Under the pieces are notes generated by a model that was not told the origin of the DNA, did no database searches, and worked only from the letters and a program-made list of their open reading frames with translations. Below are positions 34,439-44,500 of a stretch of DNA of 64,000 nucleotides, in pieces; position 1 is the first letter of the stretch; the number at the start of each line of letters is the position of its first letter. Source of the stretch: Isoetes taiwanensis (Eukaryota; Streptophyta; Lycopodiopsida; Isoetales; Isoetaceae); the NCBI GenBank assembly GCA_021234155.1, contig JAJEKV010000014.1:14558494-14622493 (forward strand). Reading direction: 5' to 3'. Both the position numbers and the translations under genes were made by a program.

Positions 34439-37400
34439 TCATACATTAGTTGTTGCATCTACTCCATCCATAGATTTGATTTTTGGTTCGAGACAGTTTG
34501 GGATCGAATCATCCAAGGTCCTAGGTGTACTTAGTTGCTCAATTGCTGAATTTTGAGCTATGCTAGAGTCGCCCTCCGGGGCTAACATTACCGAGGTGGA
34601 GTTTACCCTTTTCCCATACTCATAGTCAATGATCCGGGTTTGCTTTGTGGCCTTCTTACTTTGTTTATTGCTCGAACCTACTTCTACATTCAGCATAAAT
34701 GATATAGGTTTGATGCTTTCTCGTGATATTATAGCCATCCTAGTGTTAGGGCATATTATTTTTAGGTCTGCCCATGGATCCGTGGTCTGCAGAAAAGTCA
34801 TTTCAATAAGTGTATTTCTTACCTCAGATATGATAAATATGCCATTATCTTTGTCTTTAAGGGTTGTCTTCATGAATTTTCTCATGGAAACCATCTCAGG
34901 TTACCACTAACATATCCGAAAGATACGGTCCAAATTATTAAACATATACCAAAGCTGCATGGTCTAACCATGTCATGTTATCCTTGCATTCATTCCCCTT
35001 AACTCTAGGGTTCACACGCATGACTTTAAAGTCGGGCATAAACTTCTCCACACTCTTTTAAGATAAAATGCATCCCGCGAATGGTAGAATATGCCATGTG
35101 GCCTTTTGCCCCTTATATAGATATATTCATCTTTATCACATTTCTTATCAAAGAATATGTGATCCACTTTTAACTTGATCTTTTCCTTGAATATCATTTT
35201 TTCCATTTTCTCAGCTGCTATTCGAGCTCCCTTTTTTTTTTTCCAAGGTGTAATATCCCCTAATATAATCCGTGCTATAAAATTTAATGGAGTGCGAGAG
35301 GGCACCAAATTCTTAGTCGCCATATTCTCGATTCTTTGAACATTGCATGACCTTCTACAAGCCTTTCCTAATAATGGGAAATAAGTATTTGTGATGAAGT
35401 GTAAATTGGAACTCTTTGTCATCATTAATGTTTCCACAGCCATCCTTTCCTTCCATGGCTTTTTTATCCTCTTCTGAAAGAAGACTATCTCCAAATGGGT
35501 CGTCTTCATTATCCTATCCCTTTATCCATATTGGCTTTGCTAAGACTTGGATTTCTGATTTTATTAGCCTTCTCTAATGCTGGGACTCCAATGAAGAACT
35601 GAGTTTTAGCTGTGTCTTCTTCCATAGTCCAACTGTATATTTTGTTAGGTAAATCATTATATATTTGCTCCACCAGCACTAAGGCTTCATCCCATCTGCT
35701 CCTGCTTTATTCAATTTCGGTATCAAGGTAAGCCAATTACTGAATCCCAGATGATTGATGGCTGATAACTCGTCTGGTTTCCTCAACATTTCCTTCTCAA
35801 TCAACAAAACGTGTACCTTAATACAATATAAAAGTGTCTGGACTGCATAGCTTGGGCACATAATTTTGCTTGCTGCATATCCAATAGGTCCGAGGTCCCT
35901 ATTCCAAACAGGTGGTATGAACTCCACATTGGTTTGAGTATCTTCATCTTCACGGGTAGTAATCGGATGAATTAAAAAAAACATTTTAGTATTTTGCATA
36001 GTATTGCTCACATTAATACCAGCAGGATGGGATCTTTTGGCGATAAGACTCTCGCGAATGAAATATCTAAAAACCCGGAACAACTAGTCCAAGCAACAAC
36101 TCTATTTAGCTAACCACACTACCTTAGTCAATCCCCGGTAGTTTTTGTCATTACGTACATTAACCGAGCTAGTTAAAGACGTTGCCTCCTACTATGGTTC
36201 AAGAATTGGGATGACTTGAGATCAAAAATCGTTTGTTCATGCTTTCTCTCTTCTTATACGGGGGAAAGATCCAAAAACATTATTTATTTCTTTATTTTTC
36301 CTTTGTATGCTACTAGCCACTTATCTAGCAACTGCATGTTCTTGGTCCTTTATCTATTAGTGTGCATGCTACGGTATTATGGACATCATGTCTTTCACTT
36401 GCATTATCCACACCATTTCGTGATCTTATTGTATGCCCTTTATTGTATATCTAATATCTCGGATCTTCTTGTCCATATTCTAATCCTAAGGACAACCTTA
36501 TGCCTTCAGAACTATTATGCTTTTACATTTTTCAGCCCATTCTTGGTAGTCCTATTCAGGTTAAGACTTTAATATTTTCATGCATTTTATAGTTATAAAG
36601 TTATAGAGCCCATGGACCAAATATTTTGCTATGTATTAGAATGCAAAGTGGTTCATACCAACCATCTACAAAATCGATGTTTCTGATCTATATTTATCAG
36701 TCAACTTGTTTCCAAGTAAAACTGACTTGAAACTTTCAGTTTATGTATTTAAAAACTTGCTTGTATCTTAAGCATAATCCGATTCAAAACCTAAACACAA
36801 ATACCATAGATTAAATAGAGTTTTATGCATCATTAAAATGCTATAATCGCCTCCAAGTATCAGTCGCATTGCAATGGATTGTTTTTCCAATTTCCTTGAG
36901 TTTTAGTAGATCCACATATCCTTAAGAGCTAAAACACTTCATAACGACAAAAAGCAAACACATTGGGAAAAAGAAAAAACCATGTACAGCCAAACAATAC
37001 ACTACTAGCAATAATGGTAATGGTGCAAGGGCCAAAAGGTAATTGGTTTTTCTTGGCTTATCGCCCTTTTACCCAATGTACTCTTTTTGCCCTTAAGATT
37101 AGTAATAACTCTTTAACAAGAATATGAGCATCTACCATTTCATTCTATTTATCCAAAAACATATTCAATAAAGATATGCATTTTATTCTATGACCTCCCT
37201 ATGGTTTGATTATCCACCATTGGACCTGCTATTTATTCATAGCTACTGGGTTTTGTATTGTTCATAGGGAACCATTTCCCTATTACCTTGCCTTAATGCT
37301 CTGCTTAGATCTTTCGATTATACACATTTTGCTTTGCCGATTTCTATTTGCTCTAAAAGCATGTTCTGACCATCTTTTTCTCCACGCCTCCTAGAAGGGC

Positions 37401-38110
37401 TGAGCTCTGTGTTGGATTTACCCATTTGTGCTTAATAAATTTACTTTAGAAAATACCTGCATATCTTCATCTTCTGAAGATACATTCGCATCCATTTGAG
37501 TTTCGGGAACAAATTGTTCTGTTTGCCCTCTGTATGATCCAGCAGCCCTTTTGTTGGAGCCACCACTTCTTTTGGCATTGTAGCTATCATTATAGCCTCT
37601 CCTAGAGTTGTATCCTCTACCAATGCCTCTTCTATCCATATTTAGTGCTTCAAATCTTGTTGTGTTGCTGCACCACAATGTTTCACTGTTTGTATCATAA
37701 GTCGGACTTTCTTCCACCGAGCTAGAAGGTAGATAGATAGGTCAGAAAAATATCCCATTCTTCTGTTATAATGCTAAGGTCTATGTGCATTCCTTAGTCT
37801 TAAAGTCTGGCTACTCACCTGCCAGTATATCTCCTCGATTTCTACATCCGGATCCTTATATATCCTGCCTTGCTGTCTTTGACTATTGGTGGAAAGACAA
37901 GAACTTTAAAGAAAAGGAAGACAAGTTTACCTTGATAATGGTATACTGCCATCCGTTTGCCTTCAACATGCAATAAATTTTGGTTGCTTTTGCTATAACG
38001 GTTTGCCCTTTATATTTTGTTTGCATGCCAGTCCCGCATGCTTCAAATGCCATTTTTTCTGGCCACGACCCTAATGCATAATATCCAAACCATATTTGTT
38101 TTACCCTTAT
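34439..38110 (-). CDS. Possible spliced gene of unknown function (candidate exons)
   Basis: Protein-like minus-strand segments flanked by plausible splice sites suggest one gene. Candidate exons from 5' to 3': about 38090-37925 (IWFGYYALGSWPEKMAFEAC, KYKGQTVIAKATKIY) ending at AAG|GTAAAC; about 37718-37454 after a pyrimidine-rich acceptor CCTTCTAG, encoding a Gly/Arg/Tyr/Ser-rich RNA-binding-like stretch (RRGIGRGYNSRRGYND) then an acidic stretch, ending at CAG|GTATTT; about 36083-35840 (FFLIHPITTREDEDTQT, FIPPVWNRDLGPIGYAASK); about 35700-35510 after GCAG (SRWDEALVLVEQIYNDLPNK); about 35509-35012; and 34894-34439 ending in a stop. Exon phases do not all fit, so it may be broken or mis-sequenced. 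No known domain was recognised; a lineage-specific gene or a transposable-element gag-like gene are both possible. Confidence 0.35.
36100..37417. other. Non-coding stretch inside the possible minus-strand gene
   Basis: AT-rich, with no supported coding segment on either strand. The plus-strand frame at 36216-36572 is a hydrophobic by-product of T-rich DNA. Best read as an intron of the candidate gene or as intergenic DNA. Confidence 0.35.
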
Positions 38111-38130
38111 TATTATTATTATTATTTTAA
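38108..38130 (+). repeat. (ATT)n microsatellite
   Basis: Seven ATT units at about 38108-38127, followed by TTTAAAAGGGGG. Confidence 0.8.
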
Positions 38131-38459
38131 AAGGGGGTTTACCAAGGGTTACCTAACCCTTATTGGTTTTTTTAGCTATACTAGATCCCTGCATTATTGC
38201 AAAAGTTTCCACCTATTTGCTAAAGCCATTGAAGCCTAAAGTTTGAAGTTATCTTACTTAGGCTTTCTTATATTATAAAAAAAAAAGAGAGTCCAGTCTA
38301 CTGTTCATCATATAGCATTGTAACTTTCCCGCTAAGTCGAGGCCCCTGACTCTTTCGCATTTCCGCCGGAAGAGTAAGTTGTATTTCTGCTTATCGTGGG
38401 ATATTGATTTTGTTTCAACACCATCATCTCTTCCATTCTTCATCTTCTTGGACATATTT

Positions 38460-40560
38460 CTATGCAGCAATGGGATGAGCGATTGGTCCACTTATATGAT
38501 CATCCTGGGGTCCTTAATTCTGTGCCTCCTTTGGTAGGTGATATTCTTCAATTCACAGAGGAGGAAGTCAAAGAAGGACTGGCATCTATCTAATGGCAAG
38601 TCTCCTCACGATCTTCAAGGTTTGCGCAAAATTGCTTACATGGGGGGGGGTCCGCTATTGCTTCCAATCATCACTACTCTTTTTTAAATCAAGCTTTGCA
38701 AGAAGGTGCAGAAATTTGGGTCATTTGCGGTAAAGGTCGCACTCAATTTACAAAGCGGTGATAAGCATGACCCTTCTAATTATCGCGATGATCATGGTAA
38801 GTTCCATATTTTCAAAGCTCTTAGCGATCTTCGAGAAGCGATTGACATCATGGGTAGAACATACTGGTGTAATGCGTCTTTAGTAGGGCCGGGCATGCTT
38901 TTGTCATGCCATTCTACAATAGACCATATTTTCACATTGCGCATGCTTATTGAACATAGTCAAGTTTGAAACAAGACCTCTATATATGCTTTGTGGATTT
39001 TACTTCTCGCTTTTGATACAAGCATCCACCACGAGCTTTTTGGCGTTGCTTGCGAGGCACTTGATCTTCAAAATGCGGTTTATCAGGCTCATGAAAGGGT
39101 TTTGCTAAATTTCCAAAGATCATGTACACAAATCACTAGCAAGATTGAGTTCGTCGGGGTTCCCTTTATCTCCTACACTCTTTGGCTTTGTACATTGATC
39201 AATTGGAAGAATGGCTTGATAATCATGTGGCGAGGTCCACATTTGGCACACTATATCATTAGGGCAACTTGTATGCTGCCGATGATGTTTCGCTTCTAGC
39301 ACATCACCGCTAGTATGCTTAACATTTACATGCTCGCGCATTTTTGTGAGAACACAGTCCGCACATGCTCACACGCTTTTTGTGAGAACACAGGCGTGTT
39401 AATCTCCAAAAGATCAAGCTTTTTGGTAGTTCAATCTTCGTCACAATGTTCCCACTATGCAATATGATAGCCGAAGTTGAAGTTGTAGATAGCTACAAGT
39501 ATCTTGGTGTAAATGCAGCGTAGAACACACTTTGGGAGCAGTGTATTACCTGCCGGGTGGCTCTTTGGATGGAGAGCACTCTATGCAATGCAAAACAATT
39601 GTTTTCGCAAGAGAAATTCATGATTGGCCAAAGGAAAGCCCACTTATTTCGAACTTTGGTAGAGAACGCTTTTCTTGTATGGTTCTCAAGTGTGGGGGGC
39701 GCCATTAGTGCTAGTGCTTGGGAGAGCTTGGAGCCGGGTGAAAAAGTCCTTTCTCACATACAGCCTCGGAGTTAAAACAACGGTGCCTTATGCTATTCTT
39801 TTACAAGAGACATGTTTTGGCCTCTTCAACATTCTGTCATGAAGCCATCTCCACTATATCCGCAAGGTGCACCACATGGATGATGATAGGTATCTTATTT
39901 CTTGCACTTGCCATGGCTGAATCTCCTCGGCGTTTGAAGCGATGTTGGAAAGAGCATTGCACTACATGGTTTGCCGTTGGTCTGTGTAACAAGAGCACCG
40001 CCCGATGCTTGCGATTCTGATCCCGAAGCTTTTGCAACAATATCTCAATGGCCGTTTTTTCTCAAAAGATATGGGACACATTACCTTTGCCCAAGAAAAC
40101 TTGGTCATTATCATGCACACATAAATCCCACCTTGGCACGGTGGCCCCAAGCTTATTTGCTTGCTTCATTGTCCAAGAACAAGCTTGTAGCTATTGCATC
40201 AATTCGCATCGGTCCCACATGCTGGTAATTGAGATGGTAGATGGGGGCGCCGCCCGAATTGCCAGCGAGGCGAGACTATGTGCCTGTTGCCGATTCATAG
40301 TTATTGAAGATGAAAGCCATACTCTTCCTCGAAAGTTGCCCCGCTTTTGAGATAGTCCTGGAATCATTTTTGACCTTAGCATTCCATTCCACGCTTCCAC
40401 AACTTCTCGAAAGTATCATCTGCGGCATGACTTGGCATTATACATACTTGAGGTTCTAGATGCCGTCTTCAATTCATCGAGCCCCTCATTAGTCATTATC
40501 TCGATTGTCTAGTATCATCATTCGCAGTTGTTTTTCCCTTTTGAAAACCTTTTCGAAGGG
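38460..40560 (+). pseudogene. LINE 2: reverse transcriptase and C-terminal zinc motif, 5'-truncated
   Basis: A non-LTR RT without its endonuclease. In order: QWDERLVHLYDHPG and FTEEEVKEGL (about 38470-38590), SGDKHDPSNYR (about 38752-38785), STIDHIFTLRMLIEHSQ (about 38915-38968), FDTSIHHELF (about 39007), LYAADDVSLLAHH at about 39268-39305 (the catalytic (F/Y)ADD with an extra codon), YKYLGV (about 39497), ISASAWESLE (about 39706), VKTTVPYAILLQET (about 39770), SKNKLVAIASIRIG and HMLVIEMGRWG (about 40170-40245), and finally a Cys/His region (RLCACC, IEDESHTL, SCPAFE). The C-terminal Cys/His signature and wording differ from LINE 1, so it belongs to another clade. Frame breaks occur throughout. 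Confidence 0.8.
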
Positions 40561-40767
40561 GTTTTTTAATCCTAGTAGTAATGATTGTACTAGCCTTATG
40601 GGTCCCATGACCTATTGGTCCCAGTGAGGCGTTAAAAAATTCTATTCTATTCTATTCTATTCTATTCTATTCTATTCTATTCTATTCTATTCTATTCTAT
40701 TCTATTCTATTCTATTCTATTCTATTCTATTCTATTCTATTCTATTCTATTCTATTCTATTCTATTC
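40561..40767 (+). repeat. LINE 2 3' end and (ATTCT)n tail
   Basis: The 3' untranslated end (AATCCTAGTAGTAATGATTG, GGGTCCCATGACC, GGCGTTAAAAA) runs into a nearly perfect pentanucleotide array, ATTCT repeated about 26 times at 40639-40767. Shorter tails of the same kind occur at 41584 and 46440, so the repeat appears to be the element's own 3' tail. Confidence 0.85.
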
Positions 40768-41583
40768 ATAGTGATATGGCCACCTTTTTGAGCCTTGTCT
40801 TTATATGTTCAAACTTGCCATATTTGAACCTAAAAAGATTTATCTTGATAACTACTTTATGTTGCCCTAGTAACTTTGAACTATGAAAATGTCCCTGCTT
40901 CTTATTAATTAGTTATTTAAATATCATGTATACATTTCTGGGTCACTTTTGGGAGGCGATTTTGAACTCAGAGCATATGCTCTTATTCATCCCTCATCAA
41001 AATAAAATTTTATGTCTTGAGTTCATGCCATACGGGTTAGAAAATGCAGGAAAGTTTTATTCAGAATTTTGCATGGAGATTCAGCTTATATGGGAACAAT
41101 ATATATGTTTTGATATAAGCACGTATCTAGCAAAGACTGGCAAGTTTCCATTTGGACAATTAGGTCAAAACACCGTATTCCTAGCACAAAGTTCCCAAGC
41201 ATTCTACATGCATTGAGCAAGATCTACCAACCCACATTATTTGTTTGCATAGTGGTTCTAAGTAAGCAATCAACCTCAATCGAGATATCTTGCATGTCTC
41301 AATAGATAAATATGCAATTACAATGAGAAATAGTTGGTTTTAATATTACAGCATGTTTTTATAGATTTATGATACCAACGGCCTTCATCAACTAGTCTGC
41401 AAGCCATAACCATACTAGTGAGTGAAACTTCATTTGGTTTTATGGCGTCATACATGCCATATCTTTTCAAAGCATTGTGCAAAACTGAAAGCTTTCACCA
41501 AATGAGCATATCCTATCATCGAACTTCAAAACATGATATTATTTTTGAAATATAGAAGGCATGGCATGCCTTGCCACTTTCCA
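40768..41583. other. Intergenic DNA, nothing supported
   Basis: A 96-codon plus-strand frame at 40926-41216 is open but has no recognised domain. The rest is AT-rich. Confidence 0.35.
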
Positions 41584-41705
41584 TAGAATAGAATAGAATA
41601 GATTTTTTAACGTCCATGAAGACCAAGAGGCCATGGGACCCATACAATGGACTAGTATAATCAGTACTACTAGGATTTAAAGAAACCTTTGCCTCGAAAC
41701 AAACA
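41584..41705 (-). repeat. 5'-truncated LINE 2 copy (3' end and tail only)
   Basis: The reverse complement reads AATCCTAGTAGTACTGATT, GTATGGGTCCCATGGCC, GACGTTAAAAAATC and then four ATTCT units. It matches 40561-40660 in order, so it is a short minus-strand insertion of the same LINE family. Confidence 0.75.
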
Positions 41706-42262
41706 AATAAACAAATCTAATTGTAGTCTACAACAAACAATCCTTTCATTTATGTGTCGTCCTTCCACTTAATGCGCTCCCGTGTTAGGACATCCCTTTA
41801 AGACATTCAAGAATGTAATAACGTTTGCCTTACCTACGTTGTTCTATTCTTCCAACATTACCGTAGGCTTTTAAAATGCTCAAAATAAAACTTTGCTCTT
41901 GTGCAATGGTCTTCAAGCTCAAATCCTTCCTTCCCTTGCATCCCCGTATCTATATGCCTCATAAAATCCAATCTTTATATATAGGTGAGTCATAGTATAT
42001 AAGATGGTCATTGGACTTCTTCAACTTAATAATTTTATCACATGTCTTAGGATAAAAAGAAACAGAGTGATCAAGAACTTTCAATCAAGAGGAGCATAAA
42101 GAGGAAGTGCTAGAATTTTAAATTAAGATAACATAAAAGAGGGCGTGCAATGAATCTCTCTACCTTCATAAGTTGGAAACTCAAACTTCCAATATGAATT
42201 TTCAAAGCATCTATTGTCTTCCAAATAAAGCCAAAAGTAATTCCCAATATGGAACCCAGAAT
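41706..42262. other. Intergenic DNA, nothing supported
   Basis: No gene, RNA or element boundary was seen. Confidence 0.35.
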
Positions 42263-42510
42263 CGATATAAAGATATATGTTCTTGACGAGGCGACCAATA
42301 AACTTACGATGAACTGCGAATCATGTAAAGATATATGTTCTTAACAGGCACCCAACAAACTTATTCCGGTTTTAAATGAATCCTGGGATGTAAAGATATA
42401 TGTTGCATTGGGTGTGCATCCAACAAACTTACTCACGATCACATCATAAGATTTCTAATTCTTAGTCTTATCATCCGATCACATCATAAGATTTTGATTC
42501 TTATTCTAGA
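42263..42510 (+). repeat. Short tandem repeats (62-65 bp x3, then 40 bp x2)
   Basis: The words AAAGATATATGTTCTT and CCAACAAACTTA recur at about 42263, 42325 and 42390. Directly after, GATCACATCATAAGATTT occurs twice, about 40 bases apart (42437 and 42477). These are local tandem duplications with moderate divergence. Confidence 0.7.
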
Positions 42511-43360
42511 AATTCAACCTTGTGTAAAAAATGGCATGTAATATTTAGTTCCACGTAGATAACGTGCAAAACCGCTTCAAAAAAATTTTTAGAGATCTTG
42601 ATAAGGTATTTTGATTTTACTCCCAAGGATCATCTCCGGCAAGTATTAGATCACCCTAAACCCTTATCTTGACAAGTAAGCACATATACTTAGCCTCAGC
42701 CAAACTAAGGCCACTTGAGGCAAGATCGGACCGGATTTTGACAAATCTGGTCAACATGGAAGAATTACACATCAAAGGTCTAAAAAGAGGGAGTGAAGAT
42801 TAACGCCTCTATTTATTTGTGTTTATTGTTAAAACTGGAGGGCCAAGATTTGAAGACAAATTTTGTTATAACTAAAAATTAAGTTGATGGGGGATTAATG
42901 ACTTGGCACATTCAAAGGTCAAGATGAAGTTGATGTGTAAGGCCAAGATTTATTGAGGAAATTATAAATATTATGAGGAGCAAGATGCTCCTCCTCTCTC
43001 CTGATCCACGATTCTTAAGAGGGTTTAGGACCTCTTCTTGATCATGGACTCCTGAGGCCTCCATGTTTTGAGGCATGGATGGCTAATTGCATTGTATTTC
43101 TTTTCTTATTCTTATTACTTGAAGATTATTTTGGACCCAAGATTTCTCTTTGAATTTCTCTCATTCCTTATCAAAATTGATGCTATCCGAGCCCTCTGGA
43201 TTGAGATTCTAGAGGGAGCGAGCATGCATGTCTTTGCATGCATGCATTGCATGCCTTCTCGGGTTAGGAGATCGCTATATTAGGCGGGTTCTCCATCAAC
43301 GCCTTATCGGGCTCTCCTCTTCTCAAATAGCATCCTTATTCTCTATTCTTTGAAACCCAC
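42511..43360. other. Intergenic DNA, nothing supported
   Basis: Contains a small GCATG-rich patch at 43222-43256. No gene supported. Confidence 0.35.
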
Positions 43361-43569
43361 CCTCCCCCTTTAATTGTTTAATGTATTTGTCGGTTTGGCA
43401 CGGCGGTGGACCAGCACCCTATTTGAAGAGGTTTTTGTTTTGTTGTCACGGCACGCTGCGGATCGCTCCACTTTGGGAGGTTTGTTTTGTCACATTTGTT
43501 CTCATGTTTGTGATGTGCGGGTACATGGCAAGCGTATTGCAGCCGACTTCTCTATTCGTGGGTTTTGGG

Positions 43570-44060
43570 AGCGTAATTCTGGAGTCTTACGTTTGTTCAA
43601 GCCCCGCGAGCTTATCACTAGGGTTTTCCTTGAAAACCGAAAGGGTGGGAAGTTTTAATCCGGTGATAAGCTTTCTACAGAATTTTAAATAAACATCTAT
43701 TAGCATTGTATTTCATGGGGTCCAAGTTATATAATTGGACATTCCTTTATTTTCTTAGTGTAGGTAGTTATTCATGTAATGGCGACTACCCACTATCCTA
43801 CCCCTGCTGAGATGAATGAGAAGCCTATCTATATAGATAGATAGGCTTGTCATTCATCACAATGTTAAAGATACAATGTGTGTAAAAACTGAATGGGAGC
43901 TGACCGGGGAACAATGTCTAGCTACCCCATAATGAAATAAGAAAATATGCAAAGGCAAGAGAGGACAATGGCGACAACTTCTCATCGGGATAAAAACCCC
44001 TCCCTTCGGGTTTTCGAGGAAAACCCCTAATGAGAAATGGTCGCATAACGGCCTCGAGGA
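43570..44060. repeat. Two short related elements in tail-to-tail orientation
   Basis: The plus-strand segment at about 43600-43835 and the minus-strand segment at about 44050-43836 share GGTTTTCCT(T/C)GAAAACC, then a GGGAGG(T/G)TTTT-like stretch, and both end in GATGAATGA(G/C)AAGCCTATCTAT. They meet at a palindrome (GCCTATCTATATAGATAGATAGGC) at 43827-43850. Both look like 3' ends of a retroposon with a TATC tail. Confidence 0.5.
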
Positions 44061-44277
44061 TGCCTTGAAGAGCAAGGTAGGAAATTGGTGAAACCCAGCC
44101 CAAATGTGCATCAATGCCATGGAATGTGCGAAACTTGGAAAAGGGAGAAATGCCTAGAAAATACCGGTTTCGCGTTAATAAAATAGGTACAACCATCCCT
44201 AAGAAAATAGTCCTTAGAAAGCAAAAACACCCATTAGGCGTTAGAAATCAGTAAACAAACATATATAGAAATAGAAA

Positions 44278-44500
44278 ACATCAATCGAGGTGGAAAAAGA
44301 AAATATAGCATCACCAAATCGTGTGGAAATCATCTAGCATCACCAATGGGTGGAAAAATATAGAGATAGCATCACCCGATTAGGTGGAAAATAATTTGCA
44401 TCACCCGTCGGAAAAAAAAAGCATCACCCAATGTGGTGGTCGATCGAACAAAAACATATAAAAATAGACGACAATAATCACCATAGCAACATCCAATGAG
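44278..44500 (+). repeat. Minisatellite with AGCATCACC core, unit about 30 bp
   Basis: Six or seven imperfect units begin AGCATCACC and contain GGTGGAAAA, at about 44289, 44307, 44336, 44366, 44397, 44420 and 44484. Non-coding. Confidence 0.7.
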
